This document shows, piece after piece, positions 10,092-20,892 of a DNA stretch of 64,000 nucleotides. This DNA comes from Nannochloropsis oceanica (Eukaryota; Sar; Eustigmatophyceae; Eustigmatales; Monodopsidaceae): contig CP038112.1 of assembly GCA_004519485.1 (NCBI GenBank), forward strand, positions 496,001-560,000. Direction: 5' to 3'. The notes beneath the pieces are model-generated. The model saw only the letters and a program-made list of their open reading frames with translations. It was not told where the DNA came from and searched no databases. Every line of letters starts with the position of its first letter. Within the stretch, counting starts at the first letter, position 1. Made by a program: the position numbers and the translations under genes.

Positions 10092-13000
10092 TCAACGTAA
10101 CTGTGGCCCTGAACTTCTGCCCCCTCCACTGCTGCTGCTGCTGCTGCTGTTGTAATTACTCGCCGCCACCTCGTCCCCCCTCCTCCTCTGCTCAACAAGA
10201 GCCATCACCTCCTCCGCCGACAATGTCACAAGCCCTTTGGCTTCAAGCGCATCCTGAATCTGAACCGCAGCGGCCTCCTCCCCTCCCTCCCTCCCTTTAC
10301 TGCTGTTGCCGTTGGCATCATCAATCAAATTATCCAAAAACAAGTACATACTTTCCAAGCGATTAGGCGGCCAAGCAAGCACCTCCACCGCCTCCGTCAA
10401 TCTTTTGAGGTATCCTTCGGGGTTTAACCCCCCCCCCGATCCTTCCCTCCCTCCCTCCCTTGTCAGGACCTTGGCGAGGGCGTCAACATCCACCACCATC
10501 TGCTTCGCCCCCCCTTCACTGATCACCCAACACCCTTTCACCTTCCTTAAATAGGACGAGCTGACCGTGTAAACCAACCCCTGCCACAACCGCAACAGGG
10601 CGTCCCTCTCCAGCGCCTGCGCTGCCACGCTCAAGACCGAGTCCAAAAAGGTAAGGGCGGGAAGAAAGCATGGGGAGGGCTCCAGGGTAGGGACAAGGGC
10701 GGGAGGGAGATGACCTAGATAGTCAGCGGCGGAATCGTGAAAGCCCGCCGTTATAGCTACCAACGCATCCTCCAGCATTCCATCTTGAAAAGAACGAAGG
10801 TGCAGCAACTCGGCCCCCAACACCGAACATACCCCTCCCTCAATCCCTCCCTCCCTGCCTCCCTTGTCCTTCAACCGCAACACCGCACCTTCCAAAGCCG
10901 AAGCCTCCCTCTCCTTACCACCACGCGTTCGGGGACTACTGTTGCTCCCTCCCTCCCTTCCCCCCTCTCTTCCCCCTCCTCCTCCTCCTCCTCCTCCTCG
11001 AAGCGGGCTGTCTCGGCCAGTAGCAACCCTGGGCGGCGTCAAGGACACTGTCAGCTTCTCCAGCAGTGACGACGACGAGCAAGGGCTACCCGGAGGAACA
11101 ACATCGTCCTCCCCTCCTCCTCGCCCTCCCTCCCCATCTCCTCTCCCTCTACCTCCACCAGCACCAGCACCAGCACCAGCACTGGCAGTCGTGACGACCG
11201 CCCTCGACAGCGACCCCAACGCCTTGGACAACAGCCGGGTAGGCCCGATTATACTCCCACTCTCCTCCACGGCCCGCGTGAAATTCTCCGTCGTTGCCGT
11301 CGCAGTTCGCACCGTCTCCTGCCCCGCCGCCAACAAGGATGAGGCCAGCGCTGACGCCACCACGCCTGCTTGACGAGCCCTATTAAGCGCCCCTCCCTCC
11401 TGCCCTTCCTCCGTGCCCCGCCTTCCTCCTTCGAGCCTCAAAAACGTCACGTCGCTCCCTGCGTCCTCCACCGCCTCGATGGCCACGTGCGTGGACGTGA
11501 CCAGAGAGAGGTACGATCGAAGCACGCCGTCCCATCCTGCTTTACGCCCGCACACGCTCCCACCCAACCGCAAGGCCTTCGCCTCATCATATACATAACT
11601 CAGGTAAAGCCTCACCATCGGCTTCACCGTCCTCTCCACCAGCACCCGCAGGGCCCGCACGTCCCTCAAGCCCCCGTATCGCTCACACAACACACCAAGC
11701 AACCCCGCAAACGCCTGCGCCGCCGGAGTAGGTTGCACCCCCTCCTTTTCTCCCTCCCTCCTTCCTGCTGCTGCTTCCCAGGCACCAGGCGCGGTACAGC
11801 TGCTGGTGAGGGAGGCCATGACCCAGCGCGCCTCGAGCTCGGCCCAATGCTTCAACCTCTCACTGGAGGCCGTCAGGACGTCGACCACTCGAGGGAACGT
11901 GATACCTTGTGCCGCCAAACCACTACCTCCACATCCCCCTCCAGCTGTGGCGGCGGAGAAATGATGGTAACCTACCTCCTCATCCAGCGCCTTATCAAAG
12001 CTCAAGGCCTCCTCTGCCAAGCTCACGAGAAACTCATCCTCCAACCATGCCCCTCCTTTGTGGCCCCCTTCCTCCCCCCCACCTCCCCCTGAAACCAACA
12101 GCCCTCTGACCTTCGTTCTCGCCGCCAGCGCCAGGTCCCTTGCAAACAGAGCCAATAGGGGGTGAGGCAACCTCTCGAACAACTCAGGCATCCACTCTTT
12201 CACCCCTCCCTCCGCCACTTCCTCCATCAAGCCCTGCCTACTTAGCCTCAGTGCGCGCAACAAATACGCAAACATCCAATCAGGTCGATCCGCAATGTCC
12301 TTACTGCTGCCGCCGCTCCCTCCCTCTCTCCATCCCTCCCTCCTGCCATCTCCAAAATGGAAGACAAACCGTTCCAACAACGGCAAGGACAGCTCTTCGC
12401 TCACCCATAACACACTCATTCCCTCCCCCCCTCCCCTATGTCCCAAAATATCTACAGCCGACCCTACTTGAAACTTTTGCGCTATTGCCTGGAGTCCCAC
12501 CAACCTCCCTATCCCCTCCTTCACCTCCCTCGACCACAGCACCACTTCATCCCCCCCCATTCCTCCCTCCCCCCCTCCCTTTCTCCCCATCGCCGGGGGC
12601 CACCCACAGGCCTCTAAGTCTTGTCCTAATTTTATCAACCATTTTTCTTTGAGAGGAAGAATGATCTCTTTGGCGGCCTCGCAGACATACCGATCTAGCT
12701 CGGGGAACTCGTGCGGGCTACGCTTGGAGAGTAAGGATTCCAGGGTAATGAGAATGGAGGGAGGAGAGGAATAGGAGGATGAGGATGAAGAGGATGAATA
12801 CGGAAGGGAAGAAGCGAGCAAGGTCATGACTTGTTGGAGCTGGGTGAGGTAACGTTGTTCGTGCTCCAGACTTGCTAATTCTTGGGCGCAGTCACGTCGT
12901 CGGTTCTCATCTTTAGAGGTAGAAAAGGAGGAGGCTGATGACCTGCTGTCTTTATCCTTCAAATTTTCTTCCATCTCGGCGTCTAGGCGGTAGAGGATTG

Positions 13001-13343
13001 CTTCGAGGGTCTCTTTACGGTTGAGTGTCTGGCGGAGGGCTTTTTCTCTCTTGGCAGTCTGGATCCTTTGTCTTTCTTCGGCCTCGTCGAGACGGCCTTG
13101 GAGTGTGGCGACGACTTGCGGGCCCCTTTCTTGGAGACAATGGAGGATAGCAGCGTCGGATGATTCGCGGACGGCGTGCACCGTTGCCTTGTAGGAGGAG
13201 GAGGAGGAAGAGGTGGATGTGGAGGAGGAAGGGTGGAAGAACTCAGCCAGCACCAACTTCCAGGCGCTAGTAGACGTGCCTCCCCTTCTTTGCCCCCCTC
13301 CCCCGCCTTTTTCTTCCCGAGCTGGGCTTGTGATGACGCTCAT
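10092..13343 (-). CDS. RINT1/TIP20-family tethering protein
   Basis: Single exon, 1083 residues. The N-terminal part has a coiled-coil region (roughly residues 60-190: RLDEAEERQRIQTAKREKAL and on). The centre carries RINT1/TIP20-family landmarks: PDWMFAYLLRALRLSRQGLM, LSFDKALDEEVGYHHFSA, and ERLKHWAELEARWVMASLTS. Further on come YGGLRDVRALRVLVERTVKP and, near the end, LEAKGLVTLSAEEVMALVEQ, which matches the terminal helix of the family. RINT1 is a subunit of the Dsl1/NRZ complex, which tethers Golgi-derived COPI vesicles to the ER. Several Gly/Glu/Ser-rich inserts, encoded by GGGAGG-type repeats, make it longer than human RINT1 (792 residues). The C-terminus ends in a Ser run. Confidence 0.82.
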   Translation of the reverse strand: MSVITSPAREEKGGGGGQRRGGTSTSAWKLVLAEFFHPSSSTSTSSSSSSYKATVHAVRESSDAAILHCLQERGPQVVATLQGRLDEAEERQRIQTAKREKALRQTLNRKETLEAILYRLDAEMEENLKDKDSRSSASSFSTSKDENRRRDCAQELASLEHEQRYLTQLQQVMTLLASSLPYSSSSSSSSYSSPPSILITLESLLSKRSPHEFPELDRYVCEAAKEIILPLKEKWLIKLGQDLEACGWPPAMGRKGGGEGGMGGDEVVLWSREVKEGIGRLVGLQAIAQKFQVGSAVDILGHRGGGEGMSVLWVSEELSLPLLERFVFHFGDGRREGWREGGSGGSSKDIADRPDWMFAYLLRALRLSRQGLMEEVAEGGVKEWMPELFERLPHPLLALFARDLALAARTKVRGLLVSGGGGGEEGGHKGGAWLEDEFLVSLAEEALSFDKALDEEVGYHHFSAATAGGGCGGSGLAAQGITFPRVVDVLTASSERLKHWAELEARWVMASLTSSCTAPGAWEAAAGRREGEKEGVQPTPAAQAFAGLLGVLCERYGGLRDVRALRVLVERTVKPMVRLYLSYVYDEAKALRLGGSVCGRKAGWDGVLRSYLSLVTSTHVAIEAVEDAGSDVTFLRLEGGRRGTEEGQEGGALNRARQAGVVASALASSLLAAGQETVRTATATTENFTRAVEESGSIIGPTRLLSKALGSLSRAVVTTASAGAGAGAGGGRGRGDGEGGRGGGEDDVVPPGSPCSSSSLLEKLTVSLTPPRVATGRDSPLRGGGGGGGGGREGGREGGSNSSPRTRGGKEREASALEGAVLRLKDKGGREGGIEGGVCSVLGAELLHLRSFQDGMLEDALVAITAGFHDSAADYLGHLPPALVPTLEPSPCFLPALTFLDSVLSVAAQALERDALLRLWQGLVYTVSSSYLRKVKGCWVISEGGAKQMVVDVDALAKVLTREGGREGSGGGLNPEGYLKRLTEAVEVLAWPPNRLESMYLFLDNLIDDANGNSSKGREGGEEAAAVQIQDALEAKGLVTLSAEEVMALVEQRRRGDEVAASNYNSSSSSSSGGGRSSGPQLR

Positions 13344-14190
13344 GATTGCTGTGTAGGTAGGTGGGTTGAGATGAAGAAGGAGAGGGGGATGAAGAAGCTC
13401 GCCGAGGGAGCTTCAAACGAACGAGACAACGGGGACGAGGGACTGGAAGGCACATGTGCCGTGCCCGGCAACCTGTCGAGTTAGTTTAAAAACAATACAT
13501 AGGGGATAATGGTGGATTATGGTGATGAAATCATTACATAACGTGCACATATGTATGGTAAAGCAAGACGAGAGAAAACAAAAATCAAAGAACCTCCCCT
13601 CACTGGCTCTCGGAACGATAGCGACAGCAACAGAGCAAACAGAGCCAGAGCCCAGACCCAGAGCAAATAGCGACACATAGGCCTTTTGAACTCAGCGTGT
13701 TATGTTCCTGCTTTTTCTAAGCTGCATCTGATGCTCCTTGTCTCCGTCGGCTGTATTTTCTACGAACATACCTCTTCTTCCCCCGCTCCTTTTTTTGAGT
13801 TACTGTCTTTCCATGGTATACATAAAGTAAGTAAGTGTTGGGTGTTCCTCGCCCTTTTTCTTAGGCACGACACTGTCTGCATGCGATAGCAGCAGCTGTG
13901 TGTGAGCTCAAATGAAAGTAGGAAACCGAATCGAGAATACAATGCTAGACAAACATCGCCTCTGCCCATCTCTTTTTTTCGTTGATGGGGGTGTACATGC
14001 TTCCTCTCCACTCTGTCACTCTTTTCTGCCGAATGAAAGCACTATAAAGGAAAGAAGTGAGAAAAGAATGTGGTGCCTCGCCTCACACACTCGATACTGA
14101 TAAACAAGGACTCACTCAAAACATCATACAAAGACCTCTCTCTCCCTCCCTCCTTCCCTCCTTGCCTCTCTACCTCCCTCCTGCCTTTCC
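13344..14190. other. Intergenic region, no gene seen
   Basis: 5' flank of the RINT1-like gene and 3' flank of the Rossmann-like gene, both on the minus strand. Short open frames only. Pyrimidine-rich CCCTCC tracts lie near 14140-14180. Confidence 0.5.
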
Positions 14191-16009
14191 CTAAAACCCA
14201 GCGTATCCCTTGATGATACCCAATACTATCGCCCAGAAAGCCACCACAATCATCATTCCCAAGGGTGTGGTGAACAAGTACAAAAACGCCGCGGGCTCGC
14301 CGATCGAGTCAATCTTGTAAGCCATGCGCCAGACCCCGCCATGGAGAGATCCATACGTAAACAGCTCGAGCGGATTGCGGAGCTTGTTCTTGGGGTTGGA
14401 AGGCACCTTGGGGTTGCGAATATCGTGGATCAGCATGGCGGCCATGACGGCGTTGGACGTCTCCTGTTGGAACACCTCCAGCGGGGCAAAGAAGTGGAAT
14501 CCCTTGTAGGCCAAGGCGAATAGCTTGTTGCTCGTCACCGACACGGTGGCCGTGGACGGCGCTATGTTGGAGGACACATTGACCTTATCCACCTCCCGAG
14601 CCACCACCGCCCGCCAGTGCTGAATCCGCTTCGCCAGGGCGTAGTTCGGTCCTTGTCTTCCCACGATCCCGTCGACAAGGTAGAGTTCCTCGCCGTCCTC
14701 TGCCTTGACAGGGTCTAAGGCGTTCTTGACCAGGTACCCGGTACCAGGCAGAGCAAAAGGGCTCAACCTCGAGACGACATTGGTGAAGTTAATCTTCTTG
14801 TACTCCTTCGCCGCCGCGTCGTGGGCCTCCTTGGTAATGACGTGGACGTCAGTCGGTGTGCAGAGGTAAGCGGGCGTGGCCTTCCTCATCTTGGTCAAAT
14901 CCCGGATAATTGCGTCCATGGCCAGAGACACCTTCACGTGCAACTCCCCGTCTAGGTAGGCATACGCCCCCACCACCAGATCCTTTCCCCTCTCCACCCC
15001 CATCAGCCACGCACGAATCTCCGGGGTGTCTGTGAACAAGTTCCCTCCCGCTTGGGCCGCAATCTCCGCATCGCTTTTCAAGGTCGACTGCTTCTTCTTC
15101 AGCGGGAAAATCAACGTCCCCGGCGAGTTTCGAGTCTCTCGGATCAGCCTCTCCCAAATACCTTGCCTGTCCAGATCAATCGCAATTATGTTCGCACCTA
15201 GGGAGAGGAGGGTGAGGAGGGGCCCCATGGCCGACCCCGCCCCCAGCAAGACAAAGTATTTGTCCGACAGATCCAGCACCTTGGGGTTGTCCACCAAGTA
15301 CGTGATTGCGTCCCTGGCTGACGGCTCGATGGTCCCGTAGCTCGCCCATTTGTCCAACTGCGCCTTCAACGCCTCCCCCTTCAAGACCTTCTTCCCGTAT
15401 GGCACCTGGCACTCCGGGCCAAACTTGGGCAGCTTCCCGTCCCCTTTAATCACCCCCGTTTCAAAGGCATGCGACCCCCCAAATTTCTCCAGCGCCTCCC
15501 CCAGCTTGTAGGTCTTTCCATCTCGGATGAATTCAAAGTTTTTGTAGCAGTAGTCCAGGCCGCCCTGCGCGATGCTGACAGCGTTCTTGGGGGAATTAAG
15601 TCCGAGTTGCACTTGACGAACGATGTACTTGGTATATTTCTGGCGCCAGCTTTTTTCCTTCTCCACCTTTGTGCCCTCCGCGGGGTCGACAGCCGCGACG
15701 GCTGCGGCCCAAGCGCCTTTGTTGCCGAACGTGGAGCCACTGTTGTTAGGGGATGAAGGAATCAGGGGTCACTCTTCCGCAATTCTCATCGTGCGGACCA
15801 ATGACCCAATGCCCTCCATCGGCAGCATTAGGACCATGCGCACGCATGCACGCACACGGGAGCGGGCCTACCGTAATCAGGATCCTCGAGCTCTCCCTCC
15901 TTCCCTCCCCTCTTTGTATCCCGTTCCCTTATACGTACCGGCCACCCTTCTTGTCCGTAGGGAAGACGAGGCCCACCTCCGGTCCCTTGGGTCGCTGAGG
16001 CTTGCCCAT
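14191..16009 (-). CDS. Membrane-anchored Rossmann-fold-like protein of unknown function
   Basis: Two exons, complement(14191..15739, 15939..16009), intron 199 bases (donor GTACGTAT, acceptor ACAACAG), giving 539 residues starting MGKPQRPKGPEVG. Residues about 170-200 read KYFVLLGAGSAMGPLLTLLS followed by GANIIAIDLDR: a beta-strand, a glycine-rich turn of GxGxxMG type and an acidic residue after beta-2, as in NAD(P)-binding Rossmann folds. The last 35 residues are a single membrane helix (LGMMIVVAFWAIVLGIIKGY), so the protein looks tail-anchored with the bulk outside the membrane. No catalytic motif is recognised and I cannot name the family. Absence of a signal peptide suggests a cytosolic face. 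Exon evidence is good; function is open. Confidence 0.8.
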
Positions 16010-16440
16010 TCTTAAGATGACGGAGTGTGGAGAGGTGTAAGTGTGGTAAGGAGCTGTGTCCCGCTGCCTCCTGTCGGGGAGGGGAAGGAACGAAAGAAGA
16101 GGGAGTGAGCGAGTGAAGGGGGGGAAATTAGCAACCGACACAATCGACAACATACTTGCCCAGAGACATTCTGTTGCACGTCTTGCGCGGGACTGAAAAT
16201 TTTGGGGTTCGACAGATAAGTAGCACACTGGTTACATGCAAGACGGATTTCTTCGCACGTCTGATTCCTCCTCATCCTCAGCATCTCCACACAGATGTGC
16301 CAGCGGCCTCATGCCGGCTCGCATACTCAAGAGCGGCGTTTTCTCAGAAGCAGAGACCGTAGCAGTTATTGGGGCGGCAACATATTGGACAGCAAAGAAG
16401 AAAAGAAACAGGGCGTTCATGCGGCTTCCGCAATAAATAT
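16010..16440 (-). other. Probable spliced 5' leader of the Rossmann-like gene
   Basis: A donor at about 16153 (GGGCAA then GTATGT) and an acceptor CCCCGACAG at about 16076 suggest a 5'-UTR intron just upstream of the ATG at 16009. A 62-codon open frame starting at 16420 (MNALFLFFFAVQYVAAPITA) looks like a signal peptide but stops at 16232 and was not joined to anything. It may be an upstream ORF. Confidence 0.35.
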
Positions 16441-16800
16441 TTGATTCGTACTTTTAATTTTAAATAAGACAAGACAAGGCTGTCGCGGCTCAACCCCATC
16501 CCCCCTCCTCACTCACTCCCTCCCTTCTTTCATCCCACTTGTCGTATTTACACAAGTACTGCATGCAGCACCAAATGACAGCCATACCTTGCACGTTCCA
16601 TGTCTACACACAATACTTCACTTTGTCCTCCATGCAATGTTTAATAAGTCGCACATCTGTCTCCATTCAGCATGCTTCCGGGAAGGTATCCCCCCAGAAT
16701 TCACCATCCTCTCCTCTTAGTCCGTGTCCTCGTGAATCTGTGGTACGTGAATAATGAGTTGACTACCTGATCAAGCATTAAAATCGCATTCAATCCCTCT

Positions 16801-17837
16801 CTATCCGCTTCCGTCCTCCTCGTCTCTCTCCCTTCCCTTCACCACATCACGCCCCCCCTCGTCAATAAAACCCTCTTTCCCGACCTCCATTCCCACACTT
16901 ACCGACCGAGCAAGCTTGCCCCACTCCTCCACTTGATGTGAGCAGTGGTCCAGCGGTGGGGGAAAATCGTGATGCCACAACGTCAAATGCCGGAACTCGG
17001 ATTCCACCGACCAATACCTAGATGGAGGGTGGAGAGGAAAGGTGAGAATAAGGAGGAAGGAGAGCGGGGGGGAACGAATGGAGGAAGTCGTCTATATCTA
17101 TGCCGCGACAAAATTCAAACATCTATAGTCTCTCTCCCGGCTCCTCCCATACCACTCCCTCACCTGTTGGTCGCTGCTGACGGGGCCTTCTCGGCCAGCT
17201 CTGGAGGCAAAACACTCTCTCGCACCACGAAGCCAACAGTGCCCTTGGGGCAGCTCGTGCGGATGCCTGCAGAGATGCAATGAATGGAAAGAGGTTGCTG
17301 AGCAGTTGTTCTTTCAAAACTTGAGGAATCCAAACAGGAATTCCCTTTGTTGGTATGCGTCGTCCTTCATGCCCTCGCTCATTCTGTTGGGAAAGCGGAG
17401 AGGCACGGCATACCTTTCAAAAAACGGCCCCGAAATTGAGCCTCGTACAAATGACCTTGGCCTTCTTGATTCTCTTGATCATCCACCCGGTTCTCGTCTG
17501 TCGATTCTGTGTTGTGGGGTTGACGGTGGTATGGAACTTTCTACCACTACAGCTACTGCACGCCTTCCCCTATCCCTTCCTTACTTTGGGAAGATTCTTT
17601 CAGGGTTTTCACCTCTGGAATTACTACTGCTGCTTTGCGAGGCATGAAGTACGTGTTGATGGCCGCGGGGCCGTCGTGATGGATGGAACACGGCAAGGCG
17701 TGCACACAGGCGTTAGGAGTCGGGGCGCGGATGGAGGCGACTAGCACAGGCTCGGTTGCTGGCAGCGGGCCCCGACTCCCACTGCGGTAGCTGTTGCCGC
17801 TACATTTGCTGCCTTGGTCGACTGTCTCGTTGTCCAT
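16801..17837 (-). CDS. Ribonuclease H2 subunit C
   Basis: Four short exons, complement(16801..17017, 17164..17266, 17414..17497, 17585..17837), 218 residues. Joins keep frame and restore family order. Exon 1 has ALPCSIHHDGPAAINTYF, matching the LPC-x-DGPA-V--FF motif of RNASEH2C. Exon 2 has HLYEAQFRGRFLKG, the F-RGR-L-G strand. Exon 3 has SCPKGTVGFVVRES, and exon 4 has ESEFRHLTLWHHDFPPPLD then VEEWGKLARSV, the F--T-W-HD-P-D-----EW--LA motif. Subunit C is a non-catalytic scaffold that, with subunit B, supports the catalytic A subunit in removing ribonucleotides and RNA:DNA hybrids. The ATG at 17837 is preferred; an in-frame ATG at 18080 would add 81 residues without similarity. It is divergent from the RRM gene. 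Confidence 0.85.
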
Positions 17838-18165
17838 TCTGTGTAAGGACCGTAGCGGGTTCGTGAGGTGAGAGCATCGAAAAAGGGTGGGAGGAGATGT
17901 GAGCGATTTCCGCGAGAAAACGCTGCTTCCGGCGTCTTCCGTGTGCCCTCCATCCTCACACACGCGTGCCTCACCGCTACTACAACCATGACAGGGACGA
18001 TGACTACGAGGAGGAGGAAGAGGGACCAATTCCACTGTCTGGCAGAATAATTTGCGCCACCGTCCCAGCAGCGCCTTCATCCAACCCTAGCAAACCTCCT
18101 CACACCAAACACCAACCCCCCCATTCACACGCCTCACAGCTAGCCCAACCCTACGCAACCCAAGC

Positions 18166-20153
18166 ATGGCCGAGAACGGCGGAGGCAACGCAATGGGAGA
18201 GGTCTACGACCCGTTTGCCCAGCCATACATCCCACCACCCGACCCTGCTGTCGCTGTTGCTGGGGATCATGACCAGGACGACGAGCAGCACTCTGCTACC
18301 CACCCGTGGGGCCCGATGAACGACGCTCATTCGCCCGCTGCAGCCGTGCCAACCTCCTACTCCCTCACTTTCCAAGGCGCCCATCGCGAGCGTTCCAAGA
18401 GTCCGCCTCGGCCTAGCGGCGTGAGCGGCGCCACGATTGACCACAAAGGCAAGCGGCTTTATGTCGGACAGCTCTCGTTTGATACCACCGATGAGGAACT
18501 CCGCGCCATCTTCACAAAAATAGGGTACGTCCACTCATTCAATCTATTTGCCGTTTCTTATCGACTCACTTTCGCCTTTTACCGACCCGGCTTGATAACA
18601 GACCTTTGCGTTATTGCAAGATCATGACAGACAAAGGCACCACCAACTCGCGTGGGTTTGGGTTCGTCGGGTTTTCCACCCGCGAGGCGGCGCAAGAAGC
18701 CATCGATAGATGGGACAATCAAGAATTTAAGGGAAGACGAATGAAGCTTCGGTTTGCGGAGCCGAAGGCCGGGGAAGGGGATGGAGGAGGTGGTGGAGGA
18801 GGTGGAGCAGAGAGGGAGGGAGGGAGGGATAGCCGCGGGGGAAGGGATCGGGACAGGGATCGCGAGAGGGAGAGGGAAAGGGAGAGGGATGGAAGAGGAC
18901 GGGACGGAGAGAGCTATGATCGTGAGCGTGAATATAGAGACAGGGATCGCGAGTGGGGGGGAGTGCGAGGAGTGAGGGAGAGGTCAAGGGAAAACGATTT
19001 GATGGAGAGGGAGAGGGAGCGAGGGAGGGAGGTGCGGCCGAGGTACTCTTGGGAAGAAGAAGAGTACTTCCGCACGATTGCTGAGCGAGAGGCAAGAGAG
19101 CGGGGGGGAGGGAGGGAGGGAGGGAGGGAAAGGGGGCTGGGAAGATACCCTCCTCCTTCTTCCGCGTCCTCTTCCGCTTATCCTCCTCTTAGTGCTCGAG
19201 GCGCCTACGCCGCGGATATGTTCTATGCTCCTGCAGCTCGACACATCTCCCCTCCTCCTCCTTCCTCTGCTCCTCTTACGCTTCCTGTCCCTCCTCGAGG
19301 AGGTGATGGGTGGGAGGGGCGTGATCGAGGACGAGGAGGAAGAGAAAGAGAGCGGGAGGTCTACGATCGCCGTGGGGGGAATAGAGGGGAAGGAGGTGGA
19401 GGAGGGGGAGGTAGGGAAGGAAGGCGTTATGAAGAAGAGTATTACCACCATTTGTTGAGTGCGCGAGAAGGAGGAGGAGGTGGAGGAAGGGACGGAGGAA
19501 GAGAGAGGGGAAGAGGACGATCTAGGTCGCGTTCTCCTCTCTCCTCCCGACGAGACCCCAACCCTGCAGCCGCTGCTGTCGCTGCTCTTCCTCCTCCTCC
19601 ACCGTCATCCCAGTTTGTTCGTGACCCGTACGACTACCCACCTTCCTCCCTACCGCTGCCTCCTCATTCTTCCTATCACCACCATCCCTCCTCAACATAT
19701 CCCCATGCTGCTGCTCCTGCCCTTTACACGGCGTTCTCCTCCTCCGCCCTCGCTTCCGCCTCCTCCTCCTCCTACATCCTTCCACGGGACGACGATTACC
19801 GGGGGAGAGGGGGGCGATCTCGGTCGAGGGAGAGGGGCAGGGAGGGAGGGAGGGAGGAATATAGAGGAACACGGGGAGGATACGTTGCCCCTCTGGTGTA
19901 TGACGCATTTGACAATGGCCGCAGGGAAGGAGGAGGAGGAGGAAGGGAGGGAGAGAGGGAGAGGGATCGGGACGGGAGAGGAGGAGGAGGAGAAAGAAGA
20001 GAGGAGGGGCGTTGGTCGGATGCGAGGTATGCCGTTCCCTCCCAGGCTCTTCCTGTGTCTGCGTACGATGGAAGAGGTGGGGGGAGGGAAGGAGGGAGGG
20101 GGAGTTTGAATGGTGGTAGGAATGAGCCTCAAGATCCACGCCTTCGTCGCTGA
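18166..20153 (+). CDS. RRM/RS-rich splicing-factor-like protein (Tra2-like)
   Basis: Two exons, 18166..18524 and 18602..20153 (77-base intron, donor GTACGT, acceptor GATAACAG), 636 residues. A single RRM covers about residues 98-175: RNP2 is RLYVGQLSF and RNP1 is RGFGFVGF, with DTTDEELRAIFTKIGPLRYC between them; the intron splits the Gly of KIGPL. After a Gly-rich spacer come long Arg/Asp/Glu alternations (RDRDRERERERERDGRGRD type), a short RSRSRSPLSSRR segment, and Pro/Ser/Ala- and Gly/Arg-rich tails. This layout is typical of Tra2 or U1-70K-like factors that bind exonic enhancers or snRNP in the nucleus. The exact orthologue is not assigned. The start codon is well placed, with a leader from about 17900. 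Confidence 0.85.
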
Positions 20154-20892
20154 GGAGGTGGGATCGAGGGGGAGGGAGAAGAGGGTCTTCGAGACGGTGT
20201 GATGGGGAGGGAAGGTGGTGGACAGGGGAATGCTGGCCAAAGTACGACAGTCAGCTCGCGAAGGAGCGTGTTAGAAATATGTGGCGAGCAAGCAAAAGCA
20301 AGGTCGGTTGGGGAGAGGAAATGATACGGCGACGTGTCTTTGGAGACAGAGGGGAGGGGAGTTGGAAGAGAGCAAAGATTGCGAAGGAGAGGAATACGCA
20401 TTTAGACAGATAGAGAAAAAGCGCCCGCTCTGCGTTTTTTTTAAACGGTCATACGGCCATGTACTTGTGTTTCCCCTCCTTGTGAAATGGGAAGTGACGA
20501 CGTGTACCACGACGGCCTTTTCTCCGGCTTGCTGCACAAACACTCGTATACTCTTTATCACCTCCTCTTCCTCCGCCTCTTCTCTTCCCTCTTTTCATCT
20601 ATTTTTGGTCTTCATATACTTTTCCCTTTTCATATACTTTTCCCATTTCTTCGTCCTCCAATCCTTCTTCCTCCTTTACTTACCCCTCTACGATCTCTTT
20701 TGTTCCTTCTTCTCGCATCTGTCTAATGGACAGATAACAAGTCGGAATACTCGTCCTTCGGCCTCTCCTTCTATCCCCCCCCCCCCCCTCGTCGTGAGTA
20801 GCCCCGCTTGACACATTTTAATCGAGAGTAACCATATTTTCTTCGGTCTTCCAACTTCATCAGTTTGATCCTATATATATACCTCCCTTCCC
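20154..20892. other. Convergent 3' intergenic region
   Basis: Between the RRM/RS gene and the coiled-coil lectin-like gene. It holds T-rich segments (20570-20700) and a run of C at about 20777-20788. No coding signal is seen. Confidence 0.5.

Noticed and set aside
17966-18319. Plus-strand frame with DDDYEEEEEG near the RRM gene start
   Set aside because: It overlaps the RRM gene in another frame and has no splice route into it; the ATG at 18166 leads directly into the RRM exon.
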